Made by a program: the position numbers and the translations under genes. A DNA stretch of 64,000 nucleotides from Saccopteryx bilineata (Eukaryota > Chordata > Mammalia > Chiroptera > Emballonuridae). The stretch's first letter is position 1; every line of letters begins with the position of its first letter. The notes beneath the pieces were generated by a model that saw nothing but the letters and a program-made list of their open reading frames with translations, was not told the origin of the DNA and made no database searches. Below are positions 23,861 to 36,809 of this stretch, one piece after another. The DNA lies in contig NC_089490.1 in assembly GCF_036850765.1 (NCBI RefSeq), forward strand, positions 126,508,522 through 126,572,521, read 5' to 3'.

Positions 23861-26106
23861 ACTTAAAAACCTCACCATTGCTATTATACAGGGTTTTGTT
23901 GTTGTTTTTTAATGTAGATCTCTCTGCAATAGAATTCTGAGAACAGTTCAAACCTGAACATTTTAAACATACTGAACTTGACTAACACATTTGTTATTTT
24001 GTGGATTATATGTATGTCAGTATAACATAAGCGTAGATAGGAATATATTTGCAGGGAAAATTATAATTGGCATTCGAAGTAGGTCAACTTCTTTGACTAC
24101 AATGTAAGGAAAGTGACTTTAAATTTATAGTTCTATGAGCTATCAGTGAATATTTCCAGTACTCATCTTTTCCAATTCTAAAGTACAGAAGCTACAAATT
24201 TTATATATTTAGGATCAGAGGTTACAGACATCTTTACTGTCTATGATTTATATATGTTTCTCTCTTTTATTGAGAAATCTTTTGCAATGTTCTATAAATA
24301 TTAATGAAAATGTATACTAAAGAGTATAAGATGAAGAAGATTGACCCTCCTACCAAATCCTTAAAACTATACCAATTTTCTGACCACAGTCCTTCTAGTT
24401 CTTGGCCCCCTCCATCAGCATACCTCTATTCAATCCACACAGCTTTTCTTTATCTCCATTACCACCCTCAGTAAACCCTTAGTCAGATCTGGACCTAAAA
24501 TACATTTATATCCACAAAACAAAGGTACGATGCTGTCATTCAGCTACTTGGTTCTCCAGCACATATCCTAGCAGGTGTTTCCTGTACAAAGGTCATGGAA
24601 ATCAGAGTAAAACAAAAATGGATCTAAGAATTGAGAATATTAGAAATCATACTGCCCTAAAGACGTTTTAAAACATTCCTTGTCTTCTCTTTACCTCCTC
24701 AATTTCCCAATGTACATATTTTTAAGTGCAAATAAATATACCTGCTGTTATCTTTAAAAAGTCTTTCAAATATGGCCCATCCCAAAGGAATACTGAGCTC
24801 TGAGGTTGTTAGAGTTGTATTTCTTGTAACTTTTTGTTTTTCTATCAGAATCAACTAAGCAAATAATACTTACATGGAATTTTTATAAAACTCAGGTAAC
24901 TATCCCCCTTAAAGATTTTTTATGTACAATTTTCATGGTTTACCCTTCAATAAAAATAAGTATTATAACATAATAACATGTAGTACATATATTATAATCA
25001 CTAGACGATCTCCCAATACAGATACAACAGAAAATTACATTTTCCTTTGCTTATATTACTCTACTGAGAATTTTCAAGATATTGCCCATCCTCTTCTCTC
25101 TCAACCTTTGGCACAAACTTAAACATAAAACAAGAAAAAATATAAAGTAAAATTAATTTAGGATCTGTAATCAAAGGTATCATGAATTATAAATTTTTAT
25201 AAAACAACTATCATATAAAATACGGTTAAATGATGATTTTCCTTCAGATATCAGAGAGAGAAGGCTAATGAAAAGAGAAAACTGGGATATCAAAGGTGGA
25301 AATTGCTTTAAAGGGCACCTGGTTGAACTGTGAAGCAAGTTTATGTTTCATCGCTCTATTTTTAAATTTTTATCAACTACACACACACACACATGCACAC
25401 TACTTCTGGTATGGAGACTAAAATACAAAGGAAAATGAGATTTTCTTCTAAGGTGACATTTAAATTTAAATAAATGGAGTCTTTAATGTAATATTAAGAT
25501 AGCTAATGTGAAAAACCCTGGTATAAGTTTTTTGTTTTGATTTAATTCTGAGAAATCTCTTGGGAATGCTCCACTACACAGAGAGTGAAAATCTAGCTGG
25601 TTAGGTATTACACAACCAGGTATTAGATAACCTATGTGATTTAATGCAATTCATTTTCCCCGAGTCTCTCCACGCTACACATGTGGAGACAACACCACCT
25701 GCTCTATATGCTTCTTAGAATGCTTGTTGAAAAATAGTAAAATATTAAAAATACTTTGAAAACAGCCAAGTGCAATAAATTAAAAGCATTTTAAAATATT
25801 CATTCACACTTAAACTGCCCTACATAGCATTTAATCAGCCATAGGTAAACTCTCTATATGCTACATGTCATAGCAACAGATTGGGTAAGTGACAGAATGG
25901 ATAACTGCCTGACCAAAGATACTGACGCCCTCACCACTAGAACTGGAATATGTCACCTTACATAGCAAAAGGGGCTTAGCTGGTGATTAAATTAAGGATC
26001 TTGAAATGGGACGATTATATTAGATTATTCAGTTGGGTTCAATATACTCACAGTGTCCTTGTAAGAGGGAAGCAAGAGGGTCAGAGTAAGGAAAGGAGAA
26101 GTGACA

Positions 26107-26175
26107 GTGTGTGTGTGTGTGTGCGCGCACGCACGCGCATGAGAAAGAGAGAGAGAAAGAGACAGAGAGAGAGAC
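26107..26175. repeat. (GT)n-(GC/AC)n-(GA)n compound microsatellite
   Basis: Alternating purine-pyrimidine (gt then gcgcgcacgcacgcgc) to 26139, then a GA-rich run. It lies within the MaLR LTR. Confidence 0.9.
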
Positions 26176-26363
26176 TGGAATATGCTACTCGGCCAGTTTT
26201 GCAGATGGAAGATGGAGTCACAAACCAAGAAATGTAGGCAGCTTCTAGAAGGTAGAAAAGGCAGAGAAATGAATTCTCCTCTAAAACATCCAGAAAGAAT
26301 GCACTCTGCCAACACCTTGATTTTTTCAGTTTTGAACTCTGAAACTATAAGATAATAAATTTG

Positions 26364-26542
26364 TATGTTTGGTTTGGGTTGTTTTTTTTTTTGAGAGATA
26401 GAAACAGAGAAACACCAATTTGTTGTTCCACTCATTCATGCATTCATTGAGTGATTCTTGTAGGTGCCCTGATTGGGGATCAAACCCGCAACCTCGGCAC
26501 ATTGGGACAGAGCTCTAACTAACTGAGCTACCCAGTCAGAGC
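26364..26542 (-). mobile_element. Old VES-type SINE inside MaLR LTR
   Basis: Minus-strand copy with tRNA-like head (read on the minus strand: gctctgactgggtagctcag). On the plus strand it shows 'gtgccctgattggggatc', from the B-box region, and a T-rich tail. Flanks carry imperfect taaatttgt / taaatttct. Confidence 0.8.
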
Positions 26543-27279
26543 TAAATTTCTGTGGTTTTAAACTGCTAAGTTTTTGGTATAGGAATCTAATACAACCATA
26601 AAAATACAGCCATTCTTTATCCCACTTCTGATATTCTGGGCTTTTTCTGAGAGTACAAGGGCTATAAAATAATAGCTTTGATCAGTTTCTGAATCTGTCA
26701 CCCAGCACCCTGTCACCCAGACTGTTGAAACCATCATAGCTCCCTTCACTAACACAGATAACTGGGCACCAACTGTTTAGAAAGAGCCAACAAACAGCAC
26801 ACAGAAATCACCTAGTCTTGCATGTTTCCCAGGATAGGTATTTGAATCAATCTAGATCTAATAATGCATGCCTTTAAAATGTTCTTGGGAAAGTAAAGTG
26901 TTCTGCTTCTACTGGTAGAAAGGCTTCTCATTCCAAAACACTTAAAATTAAAAAGTTATCTAAAATCTAGAATTCTTTCAGCTACGCATTTTTCCTTATT
27001 CTGTTCTTAAGGAGACATGGAAATTAAGGAATGATAATGTAAGTCAGTCCCATTCAGGTTCTTCCCTTCTTAGTTAAATACTACATTTCCACATTCTTTA
27101 ATATTTTCCTAGACACTTTCTAAACTTTTATTCATTTTGTATGTTATACTCTATCTCATATTCTGTCTGCCTATGACTAAAAATTGGTCCCCAAACCATG
27201 CTGGACAAAATATACTAATCATTCTTAATAGTAATACAACATTTTTAAAAGTTGGCTGTGATCCAATAAATAAAATCAG

Positions 27280-27425
27280 ACACAGAAGGAGTTTCAATTT
27301 AATCCCTGTTCTGCCACTTGTTTTGTGACCTTGGAAAAAATACATTTCTCTGGGTCTGAATGACATCATTTATAGAACAAGGAGCTTGGACTAAATACCC
27401 AGAAACAGCCTGAAATATCACAGAA
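27280..27425 (+). mobile_element. MIR fragment
   Basis: 'ctgttctgccacttgttttg' and 'tgaccttggaaaaaata' in MIR order. Confidence 0.6.
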
Positions 27426-28450
27426 GAGGGACACAAAGTCTTTTAGTAATTCTAATAAGAACGTCATCACCACTGGCTGGGACAGCTGGTTAAGTACTAC
27501 CCATTAGCTACTCCACAAATTTAACAGTAAGGGTATATAGAGGCTTGTTTGGATTTTAGCAATCCATGATTCCACAAGTAGCAAGGTTCAGTGTAGGAGA
27601 AGCCCAAGGAACTTTTCAGGCGCACTGAATAACATGGATTTCTAGAGGCTAATGGATGAGGACAGGTGGGTGAAAAGCATAGGGGACATGTCTGGCTGGG
27701 ACTGCAAGACAGTGCAGAGTCCCTGAAGGTTTCCAAAATGCTCTCAGGATCTCTGCAGACTATTACAGGAACCTACCGGCATGTGGACTGTACCCCATGG
27801 TGGTCCTTAGCGAGCTGTGTCTTCCATCTCTTTCAGTGCCCAAGCACAATAACCAGCAATTAATAGCTGCTCACGTATCTGTGTTAGATGGCTGAGTGAA
27901 CATCCCCAGCTAGCCTTCCTCACCTTTTTCCCTGAGGACTATGTCCTGATAGTGCCACTTACATCTTATGTGAATTATACCCATTATTGTTATGAAAACA
28001 GAAGCTCTGCCTCCTCCCTTCAAGGAGAGTTCAGGAAACCACACTACTGGGGTTTTCTAGACAAGAAATAGCAAAAGGCTACACTAGTGAGAGCAGCAGG
28101 GGAAGGAGACACAGATGCCAGCATAAGTTATTTCAGGGTGGTTTAGGAAAAACACTAAAATATTCTTGACAAGTCAATGTCAAATCATACTTGATTGCTT
28201 TCCTATTGTTCTTTAGAGTAATTCAATCATAATCTGTTACATAAAATTGGAAGGCTTTTCATTTATTTTCTGTTAAGCCCAAGTTAACTGTTATAAACCT
28301 CCTCTTCTGTCAAAAATTTATATTGATCCCAATTTTCTATTTTAGGATCTACTACTTCAGTCAGAAATAAACTACAGCAATAGTTTAAGGATAAGATAAA
28401 GATAACAAAAAGTGCTAAGGAATGCTGCCAATTTTTAAAAAGCATACCAC

Positions 28451-28841
28451 AGCCTGACCAGGTGGTGGCGCAGTGGACAGAGTGTCGGACTGAGATGCAG
28501 CGGACCCAGGTTTGAGACCCGGGGGTCGCAGCTTGAGCACAGACTCATCTGGTTTGAGTGAGGGCTCACCAGCTTGAGCACGAGGTTGCTGGCTTGAGCA
28601 AGGGATCATAGACATGACCCCATGGTCACTGGCTTCAGCTCAAGGTCGCACTCCTGAGCAAGGGGTCACTCACTCTGCTGTAGCCCCCGGTCAAGGCACA
28701 TATGATGAACAAGCAATCAATGAACAACTAAGGTGCCACAACAAAGAATTGATGCCTCTCATCTCTCTTCCTTCCTTTCTGTCTGTCCCTATCTGTCCCT
28801 CTCTGTCTCTGTCACACACAAAAAATAAAAAATAAAGCAAT
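28451..28841 (+). mobile_element. VES/Rhin SINE, long form with extended middle
   Basis: Head 'cctgaccaggtggtggcgca'. The middle is about 45 bp longer than in the sister copies, with repeated 'gctcaccagcttgagca' and 'gctggcttgagcaaggg' style units. Duplication aaaaagcatacca at 28437-28449 and 28842-28854. Confidence 0.9.
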
Positions 28842-29915
28842 AAAAAGCATACCATACATGCAATCTTACAAGCTTTTTTTCCTGAGTCCTATGCCACAGA
28901 AACATTTGCTATAATTATACTGTCTTTATTTTGATCATTTGTTTTCCAAATATAGTTTAAATGATGAAGAGAACTACTGTAAAGCAAAAGTCATTTTGAT
29001 TAGTGAATCAAACATTAGTGTTTTGAAGTTATGCTGTTTCTGTTAATATTCAAGTTTTCACTGGTTTTCTTTTCTATAAGAAACATTTAAAGAAATAGAA
29101 AGAAAAACCTACAACTACAATCTTTTTAGAATTAAATAACATATACATAAATTAGTATATAAAATAAAATCCTTCTAATTTTAAACATATTGGATGAATA
29201 GTATTTAAAGAAACTGATCAAAAAATTATTAACAAACATAGTACAAATTTTGATTGAAACCAAACATAATAGTAAAAGTAGCTAGCTAAAACAAACATAA
29301 AAAACTATGCTAGGTTTGTGTTTCATTTCTAAGTGTAAAATCTTGGGTGTTAAATATGCTGCTAGCTATCTCTTAATGAGTACCTGAGCCATCCTTTTTA
29401 ATCACAGAATGACAATTATTATCTGTAAATTAACATCCCCTGAAAACCATTTGTGCAATAGTCAATGTATTTAAGAATAGAAACTTACTGTCTAATTTAT
29501 TTATAGAAAATGACAAGAATATATATTTACAATAAAAATCAACATGCCAAAATGCATAGAACATTTTAATACGCAGCAGAACTTGATACAAAATCTTAAT
29601 GCATCTCAGTTGCTCATTGTTAAAAAACGGTTGTTTGGTCCACTGAAGCTATATAAGAAAACTAAATGTATTCAAAATAAAATACAATGAAAACAAACCA
29701 AATACTTGGGGCATTCTAATATTAATTATTTCTCAATTGAAAGCAGACATATGAGATGAATACCATAAAAAACTCAAATTATCTAATTCATCTAAGTACA
29801 CATGTCATTAATATGTTATACAAGTAATTATACAATAACCTACTGTAATTCATTAGTTACAGTATTCTAGTATTTTACTTTATTTTCAAATATTAAAAAA
29901 AAATTTTTTAAATAC

Positions 29916-30024
29916 CTCTTCCACAAAGCTGTCTTTCTTCTCTAGCATTTCTCGTAAAGTCTGAAGGATTTTAATGCACAGTTTTTCTTCTTTCTCCATT
30001 AGTTTCTTTGTATGATTAATCAAC
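29916..30024 (-). CDS. ITPR2: ITPR2 internal coding exon (fifth and last in window)
   Basis: The exon is 109 bp. One G completes the lysine codon, followed by 36 codons running [20 protein letters not shown] to EKKDSFVEE. The acceptor is TTTAAG, a less common AAG form. The donor is GAG followed by GTATTT, so both sites look modest. The peptide is strongly charged and helical. In ITPR1 the exon after this point carries a PKA-regulated serine that type 2 lacks (from memory). That following exon is not recognisable in the remaining 29.9 kb, so the downstream intron is very long or the exon escaped me. Confidence 0.95.
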
Positions 30025-30934
30025 CTTAAAGCAAAACATTAAACCTTAAATAGGACAGGGACTTCTCTTCAAACTATAAACTTCATCATATGCTAGAGGG
30101 AAATAAATCACACTATTATTTGAGACTATAAAGTAAACAAGATAAATACCTGTTTTCAAAAATGTTTTCAGTACAGTTAAGTTTAGAGTTTGTAAGATAA
30201 AGCATCCTTTGTATCACAGGCAGTATATCTCAATGCTTCTAAATTTTTTCAGGTAGTATATTTTTAGTGGGACACAATACTCTTTGAAAAACAAGGAAGC
30301 ATTGATCATCTTTAATCCCATCATATGAACTAAAACAACTTTACTAGTACAGAAATATGAATTTCAGTAGTATATTACATTTATTTATTATATTATTATA
30401 TTATATATTACATTAATTACCAGTGGAAGTAGCAATATACAACATTGCAACTCTCACATAATGGGTTGCTTTCCAGTTTCCAATAATAATAATGTGCTAT
30501 TTTTCACTACTAGAGCTTGGTAAAAGCACGCAGTTTTTGTGATTACATTCAAAACAGCAACAAAAAAGTAACATAAGACGTCTGTCTACCCACTTATTAT
30601 TTTTGCTATAATCTGGAGTAGAACTCTAATTAATTTTATGGTAGTAAGCTTTGCACTGGTGTTCTGTTGGAGGATAACAGTAACATAGAACCCTGAAAAC
30701 TTAAAATCAAGTAAATTGTTCATCATCAGAATTAATAGTTTAGCACATATAGCTCTTCAAAAGCTGATTTGTAAGATGACCCTGTGAGATATGTCTTTCT
30801 GGAAAAACAAAATAATGCAGAACATAAGGGAAATCTGACTTTTGTGACATAACAGGATTACTGTAGGAATAGTGAAGTTTCACTAGAGAATGGCTAGTAA
30901 GTGGCTTCTCTGGTGTCAGAGTGATGTCTAAGGG

Positions 30935-31125
30935 TTTCTCATGGATTCTCTCAATTCATCCTCTTGTCAAGCCAATGCTACAAGGTTATACTATCAGTCT
31001 AATTTTACTAATGAGAAACCTAAAGTTCAGATAGATAGAGCAACCTGCTCTGGTTACACAATTATTAAATGGTGGCATCTGGAAATAGTTCCAGGTCCAT
31101 CTGACTTCAGAGCCAACATTCTGAA
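30935..31125 (-). mobile_element. MIR
   Basis: On the plus strand 'ttttactaatgagaaaccta' and 'acacaattattaaatggtgg' read as a MIR on the minus strand. Confidence 0.65.
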
Positions 31126-31550
31126 GCACCACTCTGTGGTGACATGACACAGCCCATGGAAACCTGCAGTCTCAGAGGTACTGTGAAGAGAGTCTTGATA
31201 ACACGAGTTGCGAACGGCCGCCTCTCACATAGCATGCAAAGTGCTCTCACAGAGGTGTTGGCAACGCCATAAACTAGACAAAGACATTGTTAGATTATGT
31301 TGGGGAGTTGTCTAGGGCTGACAGAGAAGGCTTCAGTGAAAAGATGCCATTTAACTATGACAAGTTCATCTGGGAGGGAGCAGTGAAGAGAGAGAAGGCA
31401 TCTTTACAAAGGGAACAGAATGAACCTAGGGAAAAGGCAGAACGCTGACCCTTCTGTCCAGAAAATGCCAGTACTCTGACTGGCAGCTGACACTTAAGAG
31501 TCTTGAAAGAAAAAAAACTATGAGATGTGTTCTGAATAGAAAGAACTGGG

Positions 31551-31916
31551 GGGCCCTGGCCGACTGGCTCAGTGGTAAAGCGTCAGCCCCGCATGAGGAA
31601 GTCTCTGGTTCGATTCCCGGTCAGGGCACACAGAAGAGGCACGCCTCTGCTTTTCCACCCTTCCCCCTCTTCTTCCTCTCTCTTCCCTTCCTGCAGCCAA
31701 GGCTCCATTGGAGCAAAGTTGGCCCAGGCACTGAGGCTGGCTCCATGGCCTCTGCCTCAGGTGCTAGAATGGCTCCGGTTGTAACAGAGAAACAGCCAAG
31801 ATGGGCAGAACATTGCCCCCTAGTAGGCATGCCGGGTAGATCTCAGTTGGGTACATGCAGGAGTCTGTCTCTCTGTCTCCATGCTTCTCACTTCAGAAAA
31901 ATACAAAAAAAAAGAA
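31551..31916 (+). mobile_element. VES/Rhin SINE, 'gccctggcc' form
   Basis: Head 'gccctggccgactggctcag', B box 'ggttcgattcccgg'. Target duplication aaagaactggg at 31540-31550 and 31917-31927, exact. Confidence 0.93.
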
Positions 31917-32034
31917 AAAGAACTGGGAATATTATGTGAAAGAGTCTGGAATTTGCTCTATAAAAAATAGAGAACCACTGGTTTAAAGGACCTGAATGAC
32001 CCTGCCAATGTATGAAAATAAATACATATATATA

Positions 32035-32068
32035 TACACGTGTGTGTGTGTATGTGTGTGTGTGTATC
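32035..32068. repeat. (TG)n microsatellite
   Basis: Runs of tg broken by a single ta, after an (AT)n run. Confidence 0.9.
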
Positions 32069-32189
32069 TCAGTGAGTGAGAAAGATGATGTAGAAAACAA
32101 GAACAAGGCAAGTGATGAATAGGGTGTGTGTCGAAGTCAGGATACAGGAAGCAATACAGAAATAAAATAGCCACGTCTTCACAGCAAAA

Positions 32190-33050
32190 AAAAAAACATC
32201 AACAAAAGAAAAAGGCAACCTACAGAATGGTAGAAGATATTTTCAAACAATATATTTGACATGGGGTTAATATCCGAAATATATAGAGTACATACAACCC
32301 AACATGAAAAAAAAACTGATTAATAAGATTTTTTAAAAATGATTGAAAACGTGAATAGACATTTCTCCAAAGAAGACATATGGATTGCCAAAGACACATG
32401 AAAAGGTGCTCAACATCACTAATCACCAGGGAAATGCAAATCAAAACCACTATGAGATATCACCTCACATCTGTCAGAATGGCTATTATCAAAAAGACAA
32501 TATATTACAAGCATTGAGGATGTGGAGAAAGGGACACCCTCATGCACTGTTGGTGGGATTGTAAATTGGTGTAGGTACTGTCGAAAATACCATGCAGATC
32601 CCTCAAAAAATTTAAAATAAAACAACCTTATAACCCAGCAATTTCACATCTGGGCATTTATCTTAAGAAAATGGAAACACTAATTTGCTACTCAATCATG
32701 ATATTGAGTTTGCATCTCATTTGCATAATTGAACAACTTTCTTTGACTTGTCACTTGCTTTTCTGATGTTCCTGTTTAATAGAAAAACCAAATGCTTCTA
32801 TATATGCATGCAGCCCTATATGTTCATTGCAGTATTATATATAATATCTAAGATACTGAGGGCCAGGAATGTAATATACAGCATAGGGACATAGTCAATA
32901 ATATTATCATAACTTTGTACAGTGACAAATGGTTACTAGACGCGCATGGTGATCACTTTGTAATGTATATAAATGTTGGATCACTATGTTGGACACCTGA
33001 AACTAAGGTAATATTATGTCAACTATACTTTTATAAAAAAAATAATAAAA
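32190..33050 (+). mobile_element. L1 3' fragment (ORF2 C-terminus plus 3' UTR)
   Basis: This old truncated L1 has recognisable ORF2-end sequence (frame remnants around MEYY-type and 'caaatcaaaaccactatgag' segments) and an L1M-type 3' end ('gtacacctgaaactaa'-like, here ggacacctgaaactaa), ending in an A-rich tail. It is broken at about 32700-32800 by a DNA transposon fragment. The ORF2-end part aligns with the same region of the full-length L1 at about 54990-55330. Confidence 0.88.
32706..32800 (-). mobile_element. Fragment of Tc1/mariner-like MITE inside L1 relic
   Basis: About 95 bp match the reverse complement of the interior of the element at 58498-58737. The shared core includes 'gaacaactttctttgacttg'. 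L1 sequence resumes after it. Terminal repeats are missing, so it is internally preserved but end-deleted. Confidence 0.8.
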
Positions 33051-34389
33051 TACAATAGCCAAGACTTGGCAAATCATGACATATGGGAAGTGGAAGAAGA
33101 GGAGAAAGGGTAGATAATAGACGCCTGAAATTTATAGACTGGGTTAGTAGATGGGTAATGGTACTTTTAAATGATATCTATGTCATGCTGAAGGAGATAA
33201 GAAATAGTGATTTTCTTTCAGAGATGTTGAATCTGGGCAAGGTGCTATATATTCATGTGGTCAGGTCCAGCAGGAAAATAAGTGTTCTAAAGTTCTCTCA
33301 AGAAAAAAACCTCTCTAGAATGTCTGCTATTGGTTCCTTTCCTTAAACAAGATAAATCTGAATGCATGAAAATAGTTTTTGTAAGCATTGTAAATTCCTT
33401 TTGATATTTTTTTCTCTCTCAGGCTATTCTCATTTTCTTTAAAATATCTTTAGATAAAATAATTCAATAACCTCTTGAAAATATCAAATATATATGAAGA
33501 TGAATGACCACTTGCTAGAGATTTCTAATGTTTGGTTGAGTTAGATTAATGGATTTTAAATATTTTTTCTTATGACCTAAGGAAAAAATAAGTTTTAAAA
33601 AACAACGCATCATATCAATACATGTTTGAGTGTGTTGGCAAAACTTACACTAATGTTACCTCTACTATATGAGATGCACTCTGATATTTTATGTCTTTCC
33701 TAATTAATTTTTTTAATTAATGGTTATCTCTCCTCCCTAAATTATCACTTTAATTCACAAATGCATCACATCTCATTTTGAAAACGTTGAGATTCTCCTC
33801 CTCTGGGAGGAATAAGTGTCTGTCTGAACGGACTTTATACCCTTATGGTTAGCATCCACATTGACCTATTATCTTCTCTCTTTATTTTCTTTTTTCTCAT
33901 TCTAGGTAACTGTGTAGATATGTAGTTCAGATTCTATGGCAGGATCTATATCCTTCACACTCCCTAACAGACCCAACTTGAGTCAACAAGTTCCAAGAAT
34001 TAAATTCATCTGAGAAAGTTGGAAGACCCATGTAAACCCAGACCTAAACTATTCTCTGACTAAGCTCTACCTGAGAGCACTGCATTGTAATACAAGGCTC
34101 CTTACATAGCTATTAATAAAACTAGGTTCTAATTTCAACAGATATCTCTGCAGATGAAACCTTTGCTTCCCCACAGAGTTGGGGCAGGAACAGGAAAAGC
34201 ACTAGAGCAGAAAACAGACATTCCTGAACCTCTGGCTGTAACATAATCAAAATAGTACAAAAATCTCTTTTCTAACCACTAAAGTAAATGTGATACCCTT
34301 TTCCTGACATTGTAACAGACTTGCTTCACCTTGATATTCAGAACTATTTTAAATCATCATCTCAAGACCTGTATCTTTTGGTTCTAGAC

Positions 34390-34575
34390 CAGCACTGTCC
34401 AATAGAACTGTTTCCTTAATAATTGAAATGTTCTGCATCTGTGCTGCCAAATTTATTAGCCACTAACAATGTATGGCTACTGAGCACTTAAAACATGGCT
34501 AATGTGACTGAGAAACTCAATTTTTTTTTATTTCAATCAATTTAAAGTTTTGATTTAAATAGCCATGTAAAGTCA
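34390..34575 (+). mobile_element. MER5A-like hAT relic
   Basis: The left end 'cagcactgtccaatagaact' and the internal phrases 'atggctactgagcactt' and 'ttaaatagccatgt' match the MER5A family. The right end is lost. It is ancient and degraded. Confidence 0.8.
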
Positions 34576-34602
34576 CTGTATTGACAGCTTAATTCTTGAC
34601 AC

Positions 34603-34827
34603 TGAGTCGGCAAACTTTTTTTCTAAAGGACCAAATAGTAAATATTTTAGGTGTTGTGGCCCATACACACTAGGCAATAGTTCTTTCCTATAGCAGTATG
34701 AATCAGCCACAGATGTTTTATATACATATATGTCTATAAAATGTGTGTGGTTGTATTTCAATAAAACTTAACTTGCAAAAATAATCAAGGGTGTCAGTTT
34801 AGCCTATGAACCAGTTTGCTAACCCTA
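34603..34827 (+). mobile_element. hAT-Charlie-type relic
   Basis: Contains 'caaactttttttctaaagga' and 'tagtaaatattttaggtgtt', ending 'ccagtttgctaaccc'. These are diagnostic of a common ancient mammalian hAT-Charlie nonautonomous family. The exact subfamily is not assigned. Confidence 0.65.
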
Positions 34828-35521
34828 TTGCATGCTGTTATTAATATCATATTAATTTCCTAGTTAAAATTCTCAGGTTTATTACCTACTTTTTACTCAT
34901 ATTCTATAACTAGATATATATTCATAGGAGGTAAAGGGTATTTTTCAAAGACCCTATTTTTACACTTAATTACTAAGTAATACCTCTAATTTTTTTTTCC
35001 TAACGGACTCTATAGTCATCAGTTTTGCAAACACTCTGGACCTCTTCATTTAAAAATTCTTATTAGAAGACTGCTAAGCTTTCTACTATGAATTAGAACA
35101 GTAGTTCTGGAGTGTACACCATATCAACCAACACTGGCAAGTGTCCAGAAAACACATTCTACTTAGTCCCCTTAAAATATAGTGGGTCTAGAGCCAAGAA
35201 TCAATGATTCTGGCCATAATGTAGAAATGCAACCTATTCTTCAACATAATCCCCACAGTCAGTTCTTCTCGCCCCATATTTTATTTTCTTTCCCCAAGTC
35301 CCAGCTTTAACCGGTAAAAGAAATGAATATACTTCTTATGTCCCCTTGTCCTTTGATTACTGTCTTGGTACATCACAGTCACTAGAAGTTGAGAGACCTC
35401 TTTCAGCAATGTTCTCATACCCTCAACCACACAGAAATGAGCTATAATGGATGATGGTCAAGGGCACTGGCAGTCTCAACCAACTCTCAATCCAGATACT
35501 CTCCTCAAGAAGACCAAGGAC

Positions 35522-35853
35522 TGGCCCTGACCAGTTGGCTCAGTGAATAGAGCATTGACCTGGCATATGGATATCCCGGGTCCGATTCCTGGTCAGTGCA
35601 CACAGAGAAGCAACCATCCGATTCTTTCCCTCTTCCCCTCCTTCGGCCAGTGGCTCAACTGGTTCAAGCATCAACCCTGGGTACTGAGGATAGTTCAGTT
35701 GGTCTAACTGTGCATCAGCCTCAGGTACTAAAAAATAGCTTGATTGATTTAAGCATCGGTTAAAGACGGGGTTGCCAAATGGATCCTGGTCAGAGAGCAT
35801 GCAAAAGTCTGTCTCACTATCTCCCCTCCTCTTACTTTAAAATAAAAGAAGAA
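35522..35853 (+). mobile_element. VES/Rhin SINE, 'gccctgacc' form
   Basis: Head 'gccctgaccagttggctcag', B box 'gggtccgattcctg'. The duplication aagaagaccaaggac is exact at 35507-35521 and 35854-35868. The body has diverged from the other two copies of this form. Confidence 0.92.
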
Positions 35854-35881
35854 AAGAAGACCAAGGACCTCTGACTGGCCA

Positions 35882-35907
35882 TCTACATGTCTACATGTCT
35901 ACATGTC
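35882..35907. repeat. 8 bp tandem repeat (tctacatg x 3)
   Basis: Three exact units of tctacatg just beyond a SINE. Confidence 0.85.
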
Positions 35908-36129
35908 ATTACTTGTAAACCTCTCAATGAAGTGCCCTCAACTTAAGAAGCTAGTTCTACTTTTTCTCACAACTGCTTAAACTTGCAAATGTTCCTTGAT
36001 AATTTTCACTGACCACTGAAATGAAAATATTCTAGGGTAAACCTATCAGCTATAACAGATCTGACAATACTACAAAAATACTGTGAAAAGTAAGGCAATG
36101 GAAGAGCTGCAGAGGGGGCTCATCAGGGC

Positions 36130-36320
36130 AACATGGCCGAGTCCTTAGTCTAAGACTCAGCAGCACGTTAGCTGAAGCACACAGGAGCCTCAGGTTTCTC
36201 ATCTCCGAACTGAGGCTGACCTCGCCCAGCCTCTGTCTGTGCAGGAGAGATAAAATAAGTAAACACATATCGGACAATAGTGCACACAGTGAGGCCGCAA
36301 TAAATGTCAGCTCCATTTGC
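36130..36320 (+). mobile_element. MIR next to ITPR2 exon
   Basis: 'ctcaggtttctcatctccga', 'gagataaaataagtaaacac' and 'gcaataaatgtcagct' are in MIR order. It ends about 350 bp from an ITPR2 exon. Confidence 0.7.
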
Positions 36321-36666
36321 TTTCTATGTTAATGTAAATTGGTGATTTAAATAGGCCTCCTCTTAAAGGTCACACTGTAGAGGTACAGTAAGGATTCAGA
36401 ACCAAAATATTACTTGATTTGATATTTTGTGCCCAATAATGACACATTTCACTTTCAGTAAATGTTAGTAAAATATGATGACTTACCCCAGCATAAAATT
36501 TCAGTGAAATCAAATGAATTATTTTGGAAGTATATTTTAAACATGAATGTTAACCTCTGCCATTGTCTGTGCACTGTCCTCACACGCCAGCAGAGTAGGA
36601 AGTAGAAACCTCAGAGGCCGTCTCAGTGTGGTGACTGGAGCAGAAGCACATGCTGCGTGTACTTAC

Positions 36667-36809
36667 TTGGACAGGAAAGCCCCACATCGGACCCTGGCAT
36701 CACTCCCCTCTGGGAACAGTAGCTCTGGACTGTACAGCACATCAACCAGCACTGAGAACTCAGCCTGCATCATTGGGCTGAACTGCTGCTCCAAGGAGGC
36801 CACTACATC
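36667..36809 (-). CDS. ITPR2: ITPR2 internal coding exon (fourth in window)
   Basis: The exon is 143 bp. It starts in phase 0 ([20 protein letters not shown]) and ends [13 protein letters not shown] plus AA, the first two bases of a lysine codon completed by G in the next exon. The acceptor is TTCTTTAG and the donor GTAAGT. The sequence, including [15 protein letters not shown], is the helical segment after the EKLQ of the preceding exon, as in known ITPR2 proteins. The intron before it is only 1,288 bp and holds part of an MLT1 LTR. The intron after it is 6,642 bp. Confidence 0.96.

Larger units (their letters stand above)
25880..26600 (+). mobile_element. MaLR-like LTR with SINE inside
   Basis: Phrases 'aaattaaggatcttgaaatg', 'tcacagtgtccttgtaagag', 'gccaacaccttgattttt' and 'aactataagataataaattt', then after the SINE 'ctgtggttttaaactgctaa'. 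It belongs to the broad MLT1/MaLR LTR style. The subfamily is uncertain. It is interrupted by an old VES SINE at 26364-26542. Confidence 0.65.
1..29915 (-). other. ITPR2: ITPR2 intron, downstream part (partial, at least 29.9 kb)
   Basis: No ITPR2 exon was recognised here. Repeats are listed individually. Stretches without any feature I can name include 700-2250, 4000-5950, 12150-14100, 15610-18580 apart from the SINE, 21190-23230 and 23860-25870. These are AT-rich with only chance ORFs. A short exon could be missed by eye. Confidence 0.7.
30025..36666 (-). other. ITPR2: ITPR2 intron (6.6 kb)
   Basis: Intron with a GTAAGT donor and TTTAAG acceptor. It contains a MIR, an L1 3' end with a transposon piece in it, two hAT relics, two VES SINEs and a second MIR close to the exon. 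The 33060-34380 segment is AT-rich and shows nothing I recognise. Confidence 0.9.

Noticed and set aside
31520..31939. 139-codon plus-strand frame
   Set aside because: Read-through of a VES SINE, not a gene.
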